From assembly GCF_000814005.1 (NCBI RefSeq), contig NZ_JWLK01000005.1, positions 682,001-746,000 on the forward strand: a DNA stretch of 64,000 nt, read 5' to 3'. The stretch comes from Ruegeria sp. ANG-S4. Its GTDB lineage: Bacteria; Pseudomonadota; Alphaproteobacteria; Rhodobacterales; Rhodobacteraceae. The position numbers and the translations under genes are program-made. The notes beneath the pieces are model-generated. The model saw only the letters and a program-made list of their open reading frames with translations, searched no databases and had not been told where the DNA came from. This document shows positions 8,214 through 18,411 of this stretch, piece after piece. Each line of letters begins with the position of its first letter. The stretch's first letter is position 1.

Positions 8214-9725
8214 ATGGCCCTGACACCCGATTTCGACAGTTTCGCGCGCGCCTATGAGGCGGGCGAGCATCAGGTCGTGTACACCCGGCTTGCCGCCGAT
8301 CTGGATACTCCGGTTTCTTTGATGCTGAAGCTCAGCGGCGCCCAAAAGGACGCCTTCATGCTGGAATCCGTGACGGGCGGTGAGGTGCGCGGGCGATATT
8401 CGATCATCGGAATGAAGCCGGACCTGATCTGGCGGTGTAATGGCAAAAACTCTGCCATCAACCGATCGGCCCGGTTCGATGCGGATGCGTTTGCACCACA
8501 GGATGGCAATCCAATGGACAACCTGCGGGCTCTGCTGGCCGAGTCCCGGATTGAACTGCCCGACGATATGCCTCAGGCCGCTGCCGGTCTGTTTGGATAC
8601 TTGGGTTACGACATGGTGCGGTTGGTCGAATACCTACCGGATGTAAATCCCGACCCGCTGGAATTGCCGGATGCCATCATGTTGCGGCCATCCGTCATCG
8701 CGGTGCTGGATGGGGTCAAAGGCGAGGTCGCGGTGGTATCCCCGGCGTGGGTGACCGAAGGCCAGTCCGCCAAGGCTGCTTATGCGCAGGCCGCAGAACG
8801 CGTTATGGACGCCGTGCGCGATCTTGAACGGGCCATGCCGGCAGAAACCCGAGACCTGGGTGAAGCGCATGACGTGGCACCGCCCGTATCGAATTTCACC
8901 AAGTCCGGCTATATGGAGGCGGTTGAAAAGGCCAAGGAATACATCCGCGCAGGTGACATCTTTCAAGTTGTGCCGGCCCAGCGTTGGACGCAGGACTTTC
9001 CGCAACCGCCCTTTGCCCTCTATCGCTCGTTGCGACGCACCAACCCGTCGCCATTCATGTTCTATTTCAATTTTGGCGGTTTCCAGGTCGTCGGTGCCAG
9101 CCCCGAGATTCTTGTCCGCGTTTTCGGAAACGAGGTCACGATTCGCCCGATCGCCGGAACCCGCCCGCGCGGCGCAACGCCGGAAGAGGACAAGGCCAAC
9201 GAGGTCGACCTTCTGGCTGACAAAAAGGAATTGGCCGAGCATCTGATGCTGTTGGACCTGGGGCGAAACGACACGGGCCGTGTGTCAAAGATTGGAACCG
9301 TGCGGCCTACGGAAGAGTTCATCATCGAACGCTACAGCCATGTGATGCATATCGTGTCCAACGTCGTTGGCGAGCTGGCCGAGGACAAGGATGCGCTGGA
9401 TGCTTTCTTTGCCGGAATGCCCGCTGGCACCGTTTCCGGTGCACCGAAAGTGCGTGCGATGGAAATCATCGACGAATTGGAGCCTGAAAAGCGCGGCATC
9501 TACGGCGGCGGTGTAGGGTATTTCAGCGCGGGCGGCGATATGGACATGTGTATCGCGCTGCGAACGGCGATCGTGAAGGACAGCAAGCTTTATATTCAGG
9601 CGGGCGGAGGTGTTGTCTATGACAGCGACCCCGAAGCGGAATACATGGAGACCGTCCACAAATCGAATGCCATTCGTCGTGCGGCTGGGGACGCGTCGCG
9701 GTTCACCGGAAACGGCAACGGATGA
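8214..9725 (+). CDS. trpE: Anthranilate synthase component I
   Basis: First committed step of tryptophan synthesis: chorismate plus ammonia (from the TrpG partner) gives anthranilate. The 503-residue product has the chorismate-binding core in its C-terminal half: IRAGDIFQVVPAQRW, NPSPFMFYFNF, IRPIAGTRPRG, LMLLDLGRNDTGRVS, and PAGTVSGAPKVRAMEIIDELE. It is a stand-alone TrpE, not fused to TrpG. trpG lies 1.76 kb downstream, separated by a minus-strand deacetylase gene, so the two subunits are made from different transcripts. No leader peptide rich in tryptophan fits in the 12-base gap to ppiD. Confidence 0.96.
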   Translation: MALTPDFDSFARAYEAGEHQVVYTRLAADLDTPVSLMLKLSGAQKDAFMLESVTGGEVRGRYSIIGMKPDLIWRCNGKNSAINRSARFDADAFAPQDGNPMDNLRALLAESRIELPDDMPQAAAGLFGYLGYDMVRLVEYLPDVNPDPLELPDAIMLRPSVIAVLDGVKGEVAVVSPAWVTEGQSAKAAYAQAAERVMDAVRDLERAMPAETRDLGEAHDVAPPVSNFTKSGYMEAVEKAKEYIRAGDIFQVVPAQRWTQDFPQPPFALYRSLRRTNPSPFMFYFNFGGFQVVGASPEILVRVFGNEVTIRPIAGTRPRGATPEEDKANEVDLLADKKELAEHLMLLDLGRNDTGRVSKIGTVRPTEEFIIERYSHVMHIVSNVVGELAEDKDALDAFFAGMPAGTVSGAPKVRAMEIIDELEPEKRGIYGGGVGYFSAGGDMDMCIALRTAIVKDSKLYIQAGGGVVYDSDPEAEYMETVHKSNAIRRAAGDASRFTGNGNG

Positions 9726-9755
9726 AACGGGTCGGTTGTAACGCCGCCCGCACGT

Positions 9756-11285
9756 TCAATATTCCAGCGCTGTTCCACCCTGTTCAACCGCGTTCATCAT
9801 GACGGCGGAAATCGGAGCCATTGCAACACGGCTGCCGCGATCTTCAAGCCCCCATAGCAACAGGGCCGAGATCGTCTCGGGCCGCAGGCGACCCATCATC
9901 ACGACCGCACCTTCCTGCCCGGCGCGGAACGCTGCCTGATCCAGAAAGCGGCGCATTACCTTGGCGTCCTGCCGCGCACCATCAAAGTCACGAAATACCA
10001 CGCTTGATGGAACGCCATTTCGGGCGGCCAGCTTTTGAACCGTATTCAGGCCATTGTCCTGCGTAACCAGACCTCGCCCGGTGTCACCTGCAATGGCTGC
10101 GACCTGATCGGCCAGCTTTCGGTTGCCCTGAATACCTGTACCGACACCTTCGAGGATGCCGACGGTTTGATGCAGGGTATCCAGCCAGACCGAAAGCGAG
10201 ACTTCGGCGTCCTGAGCGTTGGCCGCCTGATGCATGTCGACAAGCGCCATCACCTCGAATCCGGCCTCGCGATGACGTGACATTTTCTCGGCCGCTTCGG
10301 GATCGGTCGGGCTGATGGCAAAGCTGATCGGATACGGAAAGTCCTTCAGCGCTTCGGCGCCATAGGCCCCTTCGTCATCAATCAGAATGATTGACATCAA
10401 AGGTTTTGCATCCGGGTTGTCAAAATCCGCCGCAAAGTCCTCGATTGGTTTGCCCGGCGCGGCTGGCTGGGCTTCGGCTTGCTCTGTTGAGGCAGCATCA
10501 CGCTCGGTCAAGGGAATGACGCGTTTGCCGACCAAGGTGCCTGAGGGCGTCGACGGATCATCCGGTGCCTCGGGCAAGGTCAGGATACGCGGCTGGTTTC
10601 GCGGCAACGTGTCCTCGTCCCCTTCGACCGCGATTGGGTTGTCTTGAATCGAGACACCTTCGTCAATTTCCTGTTCAACGTCCGGTGCCAGAGCCGCAAT
10701 TTGTGCGCCCTGAGACTCGGATGGTTCAGATGGCACAATCTCCGGCTCTGCCGACGGCGCGGGCCCTTCGACGACCTGAGGTTCCACCGGTGCCGGTTCC
10801 TGCGCGATTTGAGGCTCCGCCGCTGGCGTTGGCGCGGGCGGTTGCAAGCTGTCTGCAGGAAGGTTTGGCGAGGTTTCCTGGGTCGGTACTGCGGCAACGG
10901 TTGCAGGCTTCGAAGGGGCAAACTCTGATTCCGATGCAGCATCCAGAGACGGCGCGGCAGGCGCGGTGGGCGCTTCGGTCACCTCGGGCAACGCGTTCGT
11001 GTTGGGTCGCGCGTCGGGCTGCACTTCAACATCTTCCAAACCGGCAAGCGTGTCAGAACTTATGTCGGGTTCGGCAGGGGTTTGTGCGGGTCGTTGAACA
11101 AGGTCACCATCCTTGCCCTGAACGTCCACGTCTTCATTTGGCGTTGGTGTCGGCGCGTCCGCAACTTTGGGAGCGCTTGCGACAACCTGTGGTTTGCTGG
11201 TCAACGGCGTGTTCAGCGACACCACCGCCCCGAGGGCCAGAACCGAAACCGCCCCGGCGATCATTCCACCGTAAAATCCGCCCAT
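9756..11285 (-). CDS. Divergent polysaccharide deacetylase family protein
   Basis: A 509-residue envelope protein. It starts MGGFYGGMIAGAVSVLALGAVV, an N-terminal membrane anchor or uncleaved signal, followed by about 220 residues rich in Pro, Ala, Glu and Thr that look like a disordered periplasmic spacer. The C-terminal third (from MSIILIDDEGAYGAEAL) matches the divergent polysaccharide deacetylase fold (PF04748), with FAISPTDPEA, EVMALVDMHQ and LVTQDNGLNT. The true activity of the family is uncertain. The open frame reaches 11534 and overlaps trpG, but start 11285 is better, being the first that gives a proper anchor. The gene is convergent with trpE and divergent from trpG. Confidence 0.78.
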   Translation of the reverse strand: MGGFYGGMIAGAVSVLALGAVVSLNTPLTSKPQVVASAPKVADAPTPTPNEDVDVQGKDGDLVQRPAQTPAEPDISSDTLAGLEDVEVQPDARPNTNALPEVTEAPTAPAAPSLDAASESEFAPSKPATVAAVPTQETSPNLPADSLQPPAPTPAAEPQIAQEPAPVEPQVVEGPAPSAEPEIVPSEPSESQGAQIAALAPDVEQEIDEGVSIQDNPIAVEGDEDTLPRNQPRILTLPEAPDDPSTPSGTLVGKRVIPLTERDAASTEQAEAQPAAPGKPIEDFAADFDNPDAKPLMSIILIDDEGAYGAEALKDFPYPISFAISPTDPEAAEKMSRHREAGFEVMALVDMHQAANAQDAEVSLSVWLDTLHQTVGILEGVGTGIQGNRKLADQVAAIAGDTGRGLVTQDNGLNTVQKLAARNGVPSSVVFRDFDGARQDAKVMRRFLDQAAFRAGQEGAVVMMGRLRPETISALLLWGLEDRGSRVAMAPISAVMMNAVEQGGTALEY

Positions 11286-11483
11286 CGAAAACCTGCCTCT
11301 CGCGTTGTTTCCTGCCTCGCACACCCCTGCGCCATCTGGTGCGGCGCTCACTTGCTTTGTGCGTCCGGGTCGTATGTCCCCTTGACGCTGCCGCACAAGC
11401 CTGAGCATGTATGTCCCGACATTATACCGTGGCAATGGGTTGCATCGCCAGCCTGAAATGCCCAAGCGAAGATAAGTACTGAA

Positions 11484-12065
11484 ATGCTGCTGCTGATCGA
11501 CAACTATGACTCGTTTACCTACAACCTGGTCCACTACTTAGGTGAGTTGGGGGCCGAGATGGTCGTACGCCGAAACGACGCGCTGGATGTGCAAGAGGCG
11601 ATGGCGATGAACCCGGCCGGCATCCTGCTGAGCCCCGGCCCCTGTGACCCCGATCAGGCCGGTATCTGCCTGGCGCTGACCGAGGCGGCGGCGGAAACAC
11701 AAACGCCGCTGATGGGTGTTTGCCTTGGCCATCAGTCCATCGGCCAGGCCTTTGGCGGCAAAGTCGTGCGATGCCATGAAATCGTTCATGGAAAGATGGG
11801 CACCATGCAGCACAAGGGCACGGGCGTGTTTTCCGGCCTTCCGTCACCGTTCGAAGCAACGCGCTATCACTCTTTGATCGTGGAACGCGAAACCCTGCCC
11901 GACTGTCTTGAGATCACTGCAGAACTGGAAGATGGCACGATCATGGGCCTGCAACACAAGAATCTGCCGATCCACGGCGTCCAGTTCCATCCGGAATCCA
12001 TCGCGTCCGAGCATGGCCACGCGCTGCTCAAGAACTTCCTGAACGAAATGAAAGTGCCTGCATGA
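11484..12065 (+). CDS. trpG: Anthranilate synthase component II (glutamine amidotransferase)
   Basis: Class I glutamine amidotransferase that supplies ammonia to TrpE for anthranilate formation. The 193-residue product starts [21 protein letters not shown] and holds the oxyanion/LSPGP block ([11 protein letters not shown]), the nucleophile cysteine in [16 protein letters not shown] and the His-Glu pair in [13 protein letters not shown]. It is the first gene of a tightly coupled trpG-trpD-trpC-moaC-moeA run: its stop overlaps the trpD ATG by four bases. A TTGACG hexamer at 11382-11387 could be the -35 of its promoter, but no strong -10 is obvious. Confidence 0.96.
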   Translation: MLLLIDNYDSFTYNLVHYLGELGAEMVVRRNDALDVQEAMAMNPAGILLSPGPCDPDQAGICLALTEAAAETQTPLMGVCLGHQSIGQAFGGKVVRCHEIVHGKMGTMQHKGTGVFSGLPSPFEATRYHSLIVERETLPDCLEITAELEDGTIMGLQHKNLPIHGVQFHPESIASEHGHALLKNFLNEMKVPA

Positions 12066-13081
12066 GCGATGCCTTGAAACCGCTGATCGGAGCAGCGGCC
12101 GATCGTCCCCTGACCCGCGCCGAGGCCGAGCAAGCCTTTGAAATCTTGTTTGAAGGCGAAGCCACACCCAGCCAGATCGGCGGGCTGTTGATGGCGATGC
12201 GCACGCGTGGCGAAACCGTCGACGAATACGCCGCAGCCGCGGCTGTCATGCGGTCCAAGTGCCACGCCGTCCGCGCCCCTGCCAATGCGATGGACATCGT
12301 CGGGACGGGCGGAGACGGCAAAGGCACCCTGAACATTTCAACGGCGACCGCTTTTGTTGTGGCGGGGGCCGGAGTGACCGTAGCGAAACACGGCAACCGC
12401 AACCTCAGTTCGAAATCCGGCGCAGCCGATGCCTTGGGGCAACTGGGCATTAACGTCATGGTTGGCCCGGAAACCGTTGAAAAGGCTTTGAAAGAGACCG
12501 GTATCGGTTTCATGATGGCGCCAATGCACCATCCTGCGATTGCCCATGTTATGCCCTCACGACAAGAGCTTGGAACCCGAACCATTTTCAATATCCTTGG
12601 TCCGTTGACGAACCCCGCGGGCGTGAAACGTCAACTTACCGGCGCGTTCAGCCGCGAGTTGATCCGACCAATGGCCGAAACGCTCGGCCTGTTGGGCGCT
12701 GAACATGCCTGGCTGGTGCATGGATCGGACGGGACGGATGAATTGACAATCACTGGCGTCAGTTGGGTCGCATCTGTCGAGGACGGAACGGTTCGCGAAG
12801 TCGAACTGCATCCCGAAGACGCAGGACTGCCCGTGCATCCGTTCGAGGATATCATCGGCGGCACCCCCGAGGACAACGCCGTTGCCTTTCGCGCATTGCT
12901 GGATGGAGCGCCCTCCGCTTATCGCGATGCGGTTCTGTTGAATGCAGCGGCAGCTCTGGTGGTGGCAGATGCTGCCACAGATCTGCGCGAAGGCGTCTCA
13001 AAGGCGGCCGAAAGCATTGATAGCGGCAAAGCCAAAGACAAGATCGCCGCCTTGGCCCGAATAACACAGGAAGCCGCATGA
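12062..13081 (+). CDS. trpD: Anthranilate phosphoribosyltransferase
   Basis: Transfers the phosphoribosyl group of PRPP to anthranilate, the second step of tryptophan synthesis. The 339-residue product has the diagnostic [18 protein letters not shown] loop (about residue 80), [15 protein letters not shown], and the anthranilate-contact segment [13 protein letters not shown] followed by [14 protein letters not shown]. It is complete. The start overlaps trpG (ATGA) and its stop overlaps trpC (ATGA), which indicates translational coupling. Confidence 0.96.
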   Translation: MSDALKPLIGAAADRPLTRAEAEQAFEILFEGEATPSQIGGLLMAMRTRGETVDEYAAAAAVMRSKCHAVRAPANAMDIVGTGGDGKGTLNISTATAFVVAGAGVTVAKHGNRNLSSKSGAADALGQLGINVMVGPETVEKALKETGIGFMMAPMHHPAIAHVMPSRQELGTRTIFNILGPLTNPAGVKRQLTGAFSRELIRPMAETLGLLGAEHAWLVHGSDGTDELTITGVSWVASVEDGTVREVELHPEDAGLPVHPFEDIIGGTPEDNAVAFRALLDGAPSAYRDAVLLNAAAALVVADAATDLREGVSKAAESIDSGKAKDKIAALARITQEAA

Positions 13082-13890
13082 CCGAGACCGTACTGGACAA
13101 GATCAAAGCCTATAAGCTGGAAGAAGTCGCCGCGGACAAGGCCCGGAAGTCCCTGGAGACACTGGAATCCGAGGCCAACGCGGCACCAGAGCCCCGCGGA
13201 TTTGCAGCGGCTCTTCATAAGGCAACACGCACCGGTTACGGGCTGATTGCCGAGGTTAAGAAAGCAAGCCCCTCCAAAGGCTTAATTCGCGACGATTTCG
13301 ATCCGCCGGAATTGGCCAAAGCCTACGAATCCGGTGGGGCCGCGTGTCTGTCGGTGCTTACCGACACGCCCAGCTTTCAGGGCGCGAAAGAATATCTGAC
13401 TGCCGCACGCGAAGCGACCTCCCTGCCCGCGTTGCGCAAGGATTTCATGTATGATCCCTATCAGGTTGTCGAAGCGCGTGCCCTTGGCGCGGACTGTATT
13501 CTGATCATCATGGCCTCGGTCAGTGACGCGCAGGCAGCCGAGCTGGAACAGACAGCGTTTGATTGGGGCATGGATGTTTTGATCGAAGTGCATGACGAGG
13601 TCGAGTTGCAGCGCGCAACCGAACTCAAGAGCCCCTTGATCGGGATAAACAACCGCAATCTCAAGACCTTCGAGACCACTCTGGACACGACGCGCCATTT
13701 GTCAAAACTGGTGCCTGCTGACCGGACAATTGTCTGCGAAAGCGGATTGAGCACGCCCGCCGATCTGGCCGACATCGCCCGTTACGGTGCGCGTTGTTTC
13801 CTTATCGGCGAGAGCCTGATGCGGCAGGACGATGTCGAAGCCGCAACGCGTGCGTTGCTCGCCAACCCGCTTGTCCCCGGAGTGATGTGA
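13078..13890 (+). CDS. trpC: Indole-3-glycerol phosphate synthase
   Basis: Closes the indole ring from CdRP in the fourth step of tryptophan synthesis. The 270-residue TIM barrel is monofunctional (no TrpF fusion). Landmarks: [16 protein letters not shown] with the catalytic lysine and phosphate contacts, [56 protein letters not shown] and [13 protein letters not shown]. Its stop (13888-13890) overlaps the moaC start by one base. Confidence 0.96.
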   Translation: MTETVLDKIKAYKLEEVAADKARKSLETLESEANAAPEPRGFAAALHKATRTGYGLIAEVKKASPSKGLIRDDFDPPELAKAYESGGAACLSVLTDTPSFQGAKEYLTAAREATSLPALRKDFMYDPYQVVEARALGADCILIIMASVSDAQAAELEQTAFDWGMDVLIEVHDEVELQRATELKSPLIGINNRNLKTFETTLDTTRHLSKLVPADRTIVCESGLSTPADLADIARYGARCFLIGESLMRQDDVEAATRALLANPLVPGVM

Positions 13891-14363
13891 TGCCGCTTAC
13901 CCATTTCGATGCGCAAGGCCAGGCACATATGGTAGATGTCTCGGACAAGGCCGTCACGGATCGTGTTGCGGTCGCTGCTGGCCACATCAAAATGGCAAGT
14001 GAAACCTTTGAAATCATTTCAGAAGGCCGGGCCAAGAAAGGTGACGTCTTGGGCGTTGCACGCCTTGCGGGGATCATGGGGGCGAAAAAGACACCCGATT
14101 TGATTCCGCTGTGCCACCCCTTACCGGTGACGCGCGTGGCTGTCGATCTGACACTGGATCCCGATCTTCCGGGCGTTCAGATCCAGGCGACCGTCAAGAC
14201 GACCGGCCAGACCGGCGTCGAGATGGAAGCATTGACCGCTGTTTCGACCGCTGCGTTGACGGTCTATGACATGATCAAGGCTGTAGATAAGTCCATGCAG
14301 ATTGGCGATATTCGCGTCTTGTTGAAAGATGGCGGCAAATCAGGGCGTTACGAGGCGAAATGA
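13890..14363 (+). CDS. moaC: Cyclic pyranopterin monophosphate synthase
   Basis: Second enzyme of molybdenum cofactor synthesis; converts the MoaA product into cyclic pyranopterin monophosphate. The 157-residue product carries [16 protein letters not shown], the catalytic region [19 protein letters not shown], and [25 protein letters not shown]. The ATG at 13890 was chosen over an upstream in-frame ATG inside trpC because it overlaps the trpC stop by one base and gives the normal N-terminus [16 protein letters not shown]. The stop overlaps the moeA start by four bases. Confidence 0.95.
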   Translation: MPLTHFDAQGQAHMVDVSDKAVTDRVAVAAGHIKMASETFEIISEGRAKKGDVLGVARLAGIMGAKKTPDLIPLCHPLPVTRVAVDLTLDPDLPGVQIQATVKTTGQTGVEMEALTAVSTAALTVYDMIKAVDKSMQIGDIRVLLKDGGKSGRYEAK

Positions 14364-15532
14364 TCACGGTCGAAGACGCCCGCTCGCTGTTGTTTGACCT
14401 TGTCGATCGGTTGCCGTCAGAAACCGTTTCCATTGCAGATGCGGCAGGTCGTGTTTTGGCCGAGGACGTACGCGCAACGCGGGACCAACCGCCCTTTGCA
14501 GCCTCATCAATGGACGGGTACGCCGTCAAGTCGGCCGAGGTTGAACTGCATGCAATGTTCAAGGTCGTCGGTGAAGCGGCGGCAGGCAACCGTTTTACCG
14601 GAACTGTCGGGCCGGGTCAGGCCGTTCGGATTTTTACCGGGGCGCCGATGCCGGACGGTTCGGATTTCGTCGTCATTCAGGAAGACACCGACCTTCGGGG
14701 CGATCTGCTGACGATCACCGACGCGCCGGGACAAAAATCGAATGTCCGTGCCGCAGGTGTGGATTTCAAATCGGGCACAACAATCAATGCGCCGCGTCAA
14801 CTGCGCGCCGAAGACGTCGCATTGATGGCGGCAATGAACATCGCCGAGGTGCCGGTCACCCACAAACCCGTGGTGGCCCTGATTTCGACCGGTGATGAAT
14901 TGGTCATGCCCGGTGAAACCCCCGGACCTGATCAGATCATTGCGTCAAACACCTTTGGTCTCAAGGCGTTGCTCGAAAGCATCGGCGCTCATGTCCGTAT
15001 TCTGCCAATTGCGCAGGACACCGTATCCTCGCTTGAGACCGCATTTGACTTGGCCAAGGGCGCAGATCTGGTTGTGACCATCGGCGGCGCTTCGGTCGGC
15101 GATTATGACCTTGTCGGGGATGTCTCGCTGTCCCTGGGGATGGAACGATCCTTCTACAAGGTTCGCATGCGACCAGGCAAACCCCTGATGGCCGGGCATA
15201 TCAATGGGGCGGCAATGGTCGGGCTGCCGGGCAATCCGGTCAGCGCGATGGTATGCGGCTATTTGTTCGTCGCCCCAATGGTTCGCCGCATGCTGGGGAT
15301 CGCGCAGGTTTTGGAACCGCTGCGCAAGGCAAGACTGCTGGAACCAATCGGCGAAAATGGACCGCGCGAGCATTACATGCGCGCCGTTTTGGACGACAAG
15401 GGTATTGCGGCCTGCGCGGATCAGGATAGCTCTCTGCTGAGCGTATTGGCACAAGCGAACTCTCTTATTGTGCGAGCGCCACATGATCCGGCGCGCCTTG
15501 CTGGCGATACCGTTTCTTACCTTCCGATCTAG
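14360..15532 (+). CDS. moeA: Molybdopterin molybdenumtransferase
   Basis: Inserts molybdate into adenylylated molybdopterin, the last step of the basic cofactor pathway. The 390-residue product has the N-terminal [18 protein letters not shown] block, the [19 protein letters not shown] region, and the MogA-like domain with [29 protein letters not shown] and [18 protein letters not shown]. It is the last gene of the trpG-to-moeA run and is directly upstream of the lexA promoter. Grouping tryptophan and molybdenum cofactor genes in this order is a known Rhodobacteraceae pattern. Confidence 0.95.
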   Translation: MITVEDARSLLFDLVDRLPSETVSIADAAGRVLAEDVRATRDQPPFAASSMDGYAVKSAEVELHAMFKVVGEAAAGNRFTGTVGPGQAVRIFTGAPMPDGSDFVVIQEDTDLRGDLLTITDAPGQKSNVRAAGVDFKSGTTINAPRQLRAEDVALMAAMNIAEVPVTHKPVVALISTGDELVMPGETPGPDQIIASNTFGLKALLESIGAHVRILPIAQDTVSSLETAFDLAKGADLVVTIGGASVGDYDLVGDVSLSLGMERSFYKVRMRPGKPLMAGHINGAAMVGLPGNPVSAMVCGYLFVAPMVRRMLGIAQVLEPLRKARLLEPIGENGPREHYMRAVLDDKGIAACADQDSSLLSVLAQANSLIVRAPHDPARLAGDTVSYLPI

Positions 15533-15562
15533 GAAAACGTCGAATCCGTTGACACAAAACGT

Positions 15563-15577
15563 GAACATGCGTAGAAC
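15563..15577 (+). promoter_or_regulatory. LexA (SOS) box upstream of lexA
   Basis: A direct repeat GAAC at 15563-15566 and GAAC at 15574-15577 with exactly seven bases between them, the complement form of the alphaproteobacterial GTTC-N7-GTTC operator. It lies 34 bases before the lexA start, as expected for autoregulation. Seen directly; operator function is known for the family in alphaproteobacteria. Confidence 0.85.
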
Positions 15578-15610
15578 AAAAGAAAACGCATGAGCGACGA
15601 GGTGTGAGCG

Positions 15611-16309
15611 ATGCTGACCAAGAAGCAGTTGGATTTGCTGGAATTCATCCATAAACGCGTGCAGGCGGACGGTGTTCCGCCCAGTTTCGACGAAATGAAG
15701 GCCGCACTGGATCTCAGGTCCAAATCCGGCATCCACAGATTGATTACTGCGCTGGAGGAAAGAGGCTTCATTCGCCGCCTTGCCCATCGGGCGCGTGCGA
15801 TCGAAATTGTCAAACTTCCAGAAAGCCTGGGTGGAGAGCCGACAGCCGGTTTCAACCCCCGCGTCATCGAAGGCGACAGGCCGTCCGGGCCGCGACCCGC
15901 GAACTTTGAGCCTGTTACGGTTGACGCGATGGAGCTTCCGGTGATGGGACGCATCGCGGCGGGTGTGCCGATCGAGGCGATCAGCCATGTTTCGCACCGC
16001 GTCGCCGTGCCGGGTTCGATGGTTTCGGGCAAAGGCGAGCATTACGCCCTTGAAGTGCGCGGGGATTCCATGATCGACGCAGGGATCAATGATGGCGACG
16101 TCGTGGTGATCCGTGAAACTTCCGCCGCCGACAACGGTGACATCGTGGTAGCACTGGTCGAGGATCAGGAAGCAACGCTCAAGCGGTTCTTCCGCCGCGG
16201 CCATGCCATTGCACTAGAGGCGGCCAACCCTGCCTACGAAACACGCGTTCTGCCTGAAGACAAAGTCAAAGTGCAGGGGCGTTTGGTCGGCTTGATCCGA
16301 AGCTACTGA
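15611..16309 (+). CDS. lexA: SOS repressor LexA
   Basis: Transcriptional repressor of the DNA damage response and a self-cleaving S24 protease stimulated by RecA. The 232-residue product has an N-terminal winged helix ([17 protein letters not shown] to [13 protein letters not shown]). The cleavage site is A117-G118 in MGRIAAGVP. The catalytic dyad is Ser153 ([10 protein letters not shown]) and Lys191 (ATLKRFF). At 232 residues it is longer than E. coli LexA (202) through a linker at about 72-105, typical of alphaproteobacteria. It has its own operator (15563-15577). The last seven bases overlap the 3' end of the opposing comEC gene. Confidence 0.97.
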   Translation: MLTKKQLDLLEFIHKRVQADGVPPSFDEMKAALDLRSKSGIHRLITALEERGFIRRLAHRARAIEIVKLPESLGGEPTAGFNPRVIEGDRPSGPRPANFEPVTVDAMELPVMGRIAAGVPIEAISHVSHRVAVPGSMVSGKGEHYALEVRGDSMIDAGINDGDVVVIRETSAADNGDIVVALVEDQEATLKRFFRRGHAIALEAANPAYETRVLPEDKVKVQGRLVGLIRSY

Positions 16310-18333
16310 CCCGGCTTGCGCGGGGACCAGAGGCGCTGACCAGAGACCCCCGCGCTTGTAACGACACGTCCCTGGCTGAACGAAAGGCTGCCTGTTTGCC
16401 GGAGTTTTTCAGGGTCGAACAACGCGCATGGCCCTGACAAGTCCAGCGCAACAGGCGAAATGATGATCTGGTTCGCAGCGCATTCTTTGAACCCTTGCGC
16501 AGCGCGTTTGCCGGTAACATGGATCATCTCGGTCCCGTTGATCAAATACCGCTTCAAAGGATCGCCGTTTTTTGGCCAACGCGCCGCGGCGGTTGGTTGA
16601 TCTGTGCCGTCGCCATCGTTCTCCAACCAGACTGCGGCAATGAAGCCAGCTCCTTTGCTTTTGCTCAGCGCACGCCCCTGGTCGGTCATAACACCGATCA
16701 AGCCACCTGTGTCAGCGACCAGTACTTCGGGGCGATGCCCTTGGCCCCAGAAGGACAAGGCCACCGCAGCGGCACCCAACCCCACCCACCGGGCGCGACC
16801 CTGCCACAGGATGAGCCACAATACGCTGATTGCCAGTGCTGGAAGCAGAAAGCCCGGTGGACTGACAACATGGCTCTGTGCGCCATCAAGCCCCGATACA
16901 CGGTTGGAAACCTCAAGTATCCAGCCCAGCCCGACCCCCATCACCTTGAGGGCCAACCAGTCGAGTCCGAAGGGGGCCAACAGAGCTGCAACCACAGCCG
17001 AAGGGACAACCAGAATTCCCATAACGGGAACCGACAACAGGTTTGCGAGCAGGCCATATGTCGACATCGTGTTGAAATGGGCGGCCCCAATCGGCGCTGT
17101 CGCCAGTCCGGCAACTGCCGAAGACAGCGCGACGCCGATCAACGGTTTGGTCCAGCTTGGACCCGGCAATGTCCCGTACTCCCGCAATGCGCCGAAAACC
17201 GCAACCAATGCCGTTGTTGCGGCGAAGGACATTTGAAACCCGGGACTAAGCAGGGATTCCGGACGCAGCGTCAAAACGACAAGAGCGGCCAGTGCGACCC
17301 CACGCAGCGAAATCGCCTGTCGGTCAACCAGAACCGCACCCAGCATGACCGAAACCATGATGAACGCCCGCTCGGTCGCCACATTTCCGCCGGACAACGC
17401 CAGATAGATAGTGGCAGCGCATAAAGCAAAGACGGCAGCCAATTTGCGAACAGGTAGACGCAAGGCCAAGCCGGGCGCGGCAGACAGACCGACCCGGGTT
17501 GCCACAAAAACAAAGCCGGTCAAAAGACCCATATGCAGGCCCGAAATCGCCAACAGGTGCGCCAGGTTGGATGCCCGTAGGTTCTTTAGTGTCTCCTGCC
17601 CCATTCCGCTGCGATCACCCGTTGTTACGGCAGCGGCAAAACCGCCGATTTCCCCGGGCAGGATGCGTCGTACATGGTTCGAGATTGCCATGCGGACCCG
17701 CGTGATATGAACGCCACGCGCGCCGTCCCTTGCCGCGGCAGACGTAAGGACGGGAACACGGGTATATCCGACGGCGCCAAGCTGCTGGAACCACGCATGG
17801 CGTCTGAAATCGAAGCCGCCCGGCTCGACCGGTCCTTGCGGCGGAGACAAATGCCCGGTCGTCATGATCCTTTGGCCCGGCATCAAAGCAGCCTCGCCGC
17901 CATGCAACGAAAGGCGGACGCGATGCGGCCTTTGTTCTTTGGGCACGGCTTCAAGGCGCACCTGATCCAACGTGACCCGCAGCGCGTCAGAGGCGGAACG
18001 ATCCAATGCAACAACGCGCCCCTCTATCGGACCGTAATACCGCCACCCCAGAACGGGTTCAGAGATCGCGTGCGCGCGCGCACCGGCAAGCAGAAAACCC
18101 ACCGCCACGAGTGTCAGCCCAACCGCAAGCGGGCTCCACGCTGGGGGCAGTGTCGCCGCAAGGGCCGCTGCCAGACCCAGCCCCAGTACGACGGCAGTAT
18201 AGCCCATCATTGTGGGTTCGAATTTCAGGGCGAAGTACAATCCAATCCCGATCGCAAGGCAAACCGGCGCCCAAGCCAGCAAATGGCCGCGTTGGCGCAG
18301 TAAAGCAACCTGGACCCCTGCCAAAAACCGCAT
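16303..18333 (-). CDS. comEC: ComEC/Rec2-type DNA internalisation channel
   Basis: Inner-membrane protein of the ComEC/Rec2 family, thought to carry single-stranded DNA into the cytoplasm during transformation. The 676-residue product has several N-terminal hydrophobic segments, a DUF4131-like soluble region (about residues 100-220), and the competence domain with the characteristic [18 protein letters not shown] motif at about residue 260 followed by many membrane helices. The C-terminal part (from about 540) is a short metallo-hydrolase-like remnant, [20 protein letters not shown], which lacks the normal metal ligands and is shorter than in Gram-positive ComEC. No other competence genes are in the window. 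Confidence 0.85.
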   Translation of the reverse strand: MRFLAGVQVALLRQRGHLLAWAPVCLAIGIGLYFALKFEPTMMGYTAVVLGLGLAAALAATLPPAWSPLAVGLTLVAVGFLLAGARAHAISEPVLGWRYYGPIEGRVVALDRSASDALRVTLDQVRLEAVPKEQRPHRVRLSLHGGEAALMPGQRIMTTGHLSPPQGPVEPGGFDFRRHAWFQQLGAVGYTRVPVLTSAAARDGARGVHITRVRMAISNHVRRILPGEIGGFAAAVTTGDRSGMGQETLKNLRASNLAHLLAISGLHMGLLTGFVFVATRVGLSAAPGLALRLPVRKLAAVFALCAATIYLALSGGNVATERAFIMVSVMLGAVLVDRQAISLRGVALAALVVLTLRPESLLSPGFQMSFAATTALVAVFGALREYGTLPGPSWTKPLIGVALSSAVAGLATAPIGAAHFNTMSTYGLLANLLSVPVMGILVVPSAVVAALLAPFGLDWLALKVMGVGLGWILEVSNRVSGLDGAQSHVVSPPGFLLPALAISVLWLILWQGRARWVGLGAAAVALSFWGQGHRPEVLVADTGGLIGVMTDQGRALSKSKGAGFIAAVWLENDGDGTDQPTAAARWPKNGDPLKRYLINGTEMIHVTGKRAAQGFKECAANQIIISPVALDLSGPCALFDPEKLRQTGSLSFSQGRVVTSAGVSGQRLWSPRKPGQ

Positions 18334-18411
18334 GGTTGCCCCCGTCCTTCGGGCTCGTTAGACAGGCCCAACTCTATGCCCGACACGGTTATCAAAAGGT
18401 TAATCAATACA

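Noticed and set aside
14945..16204. 419-codon minus-strand frame across moeA and lexA
   Set aside because: Antisense to two certain genes and to the LexA box; shadow frame.
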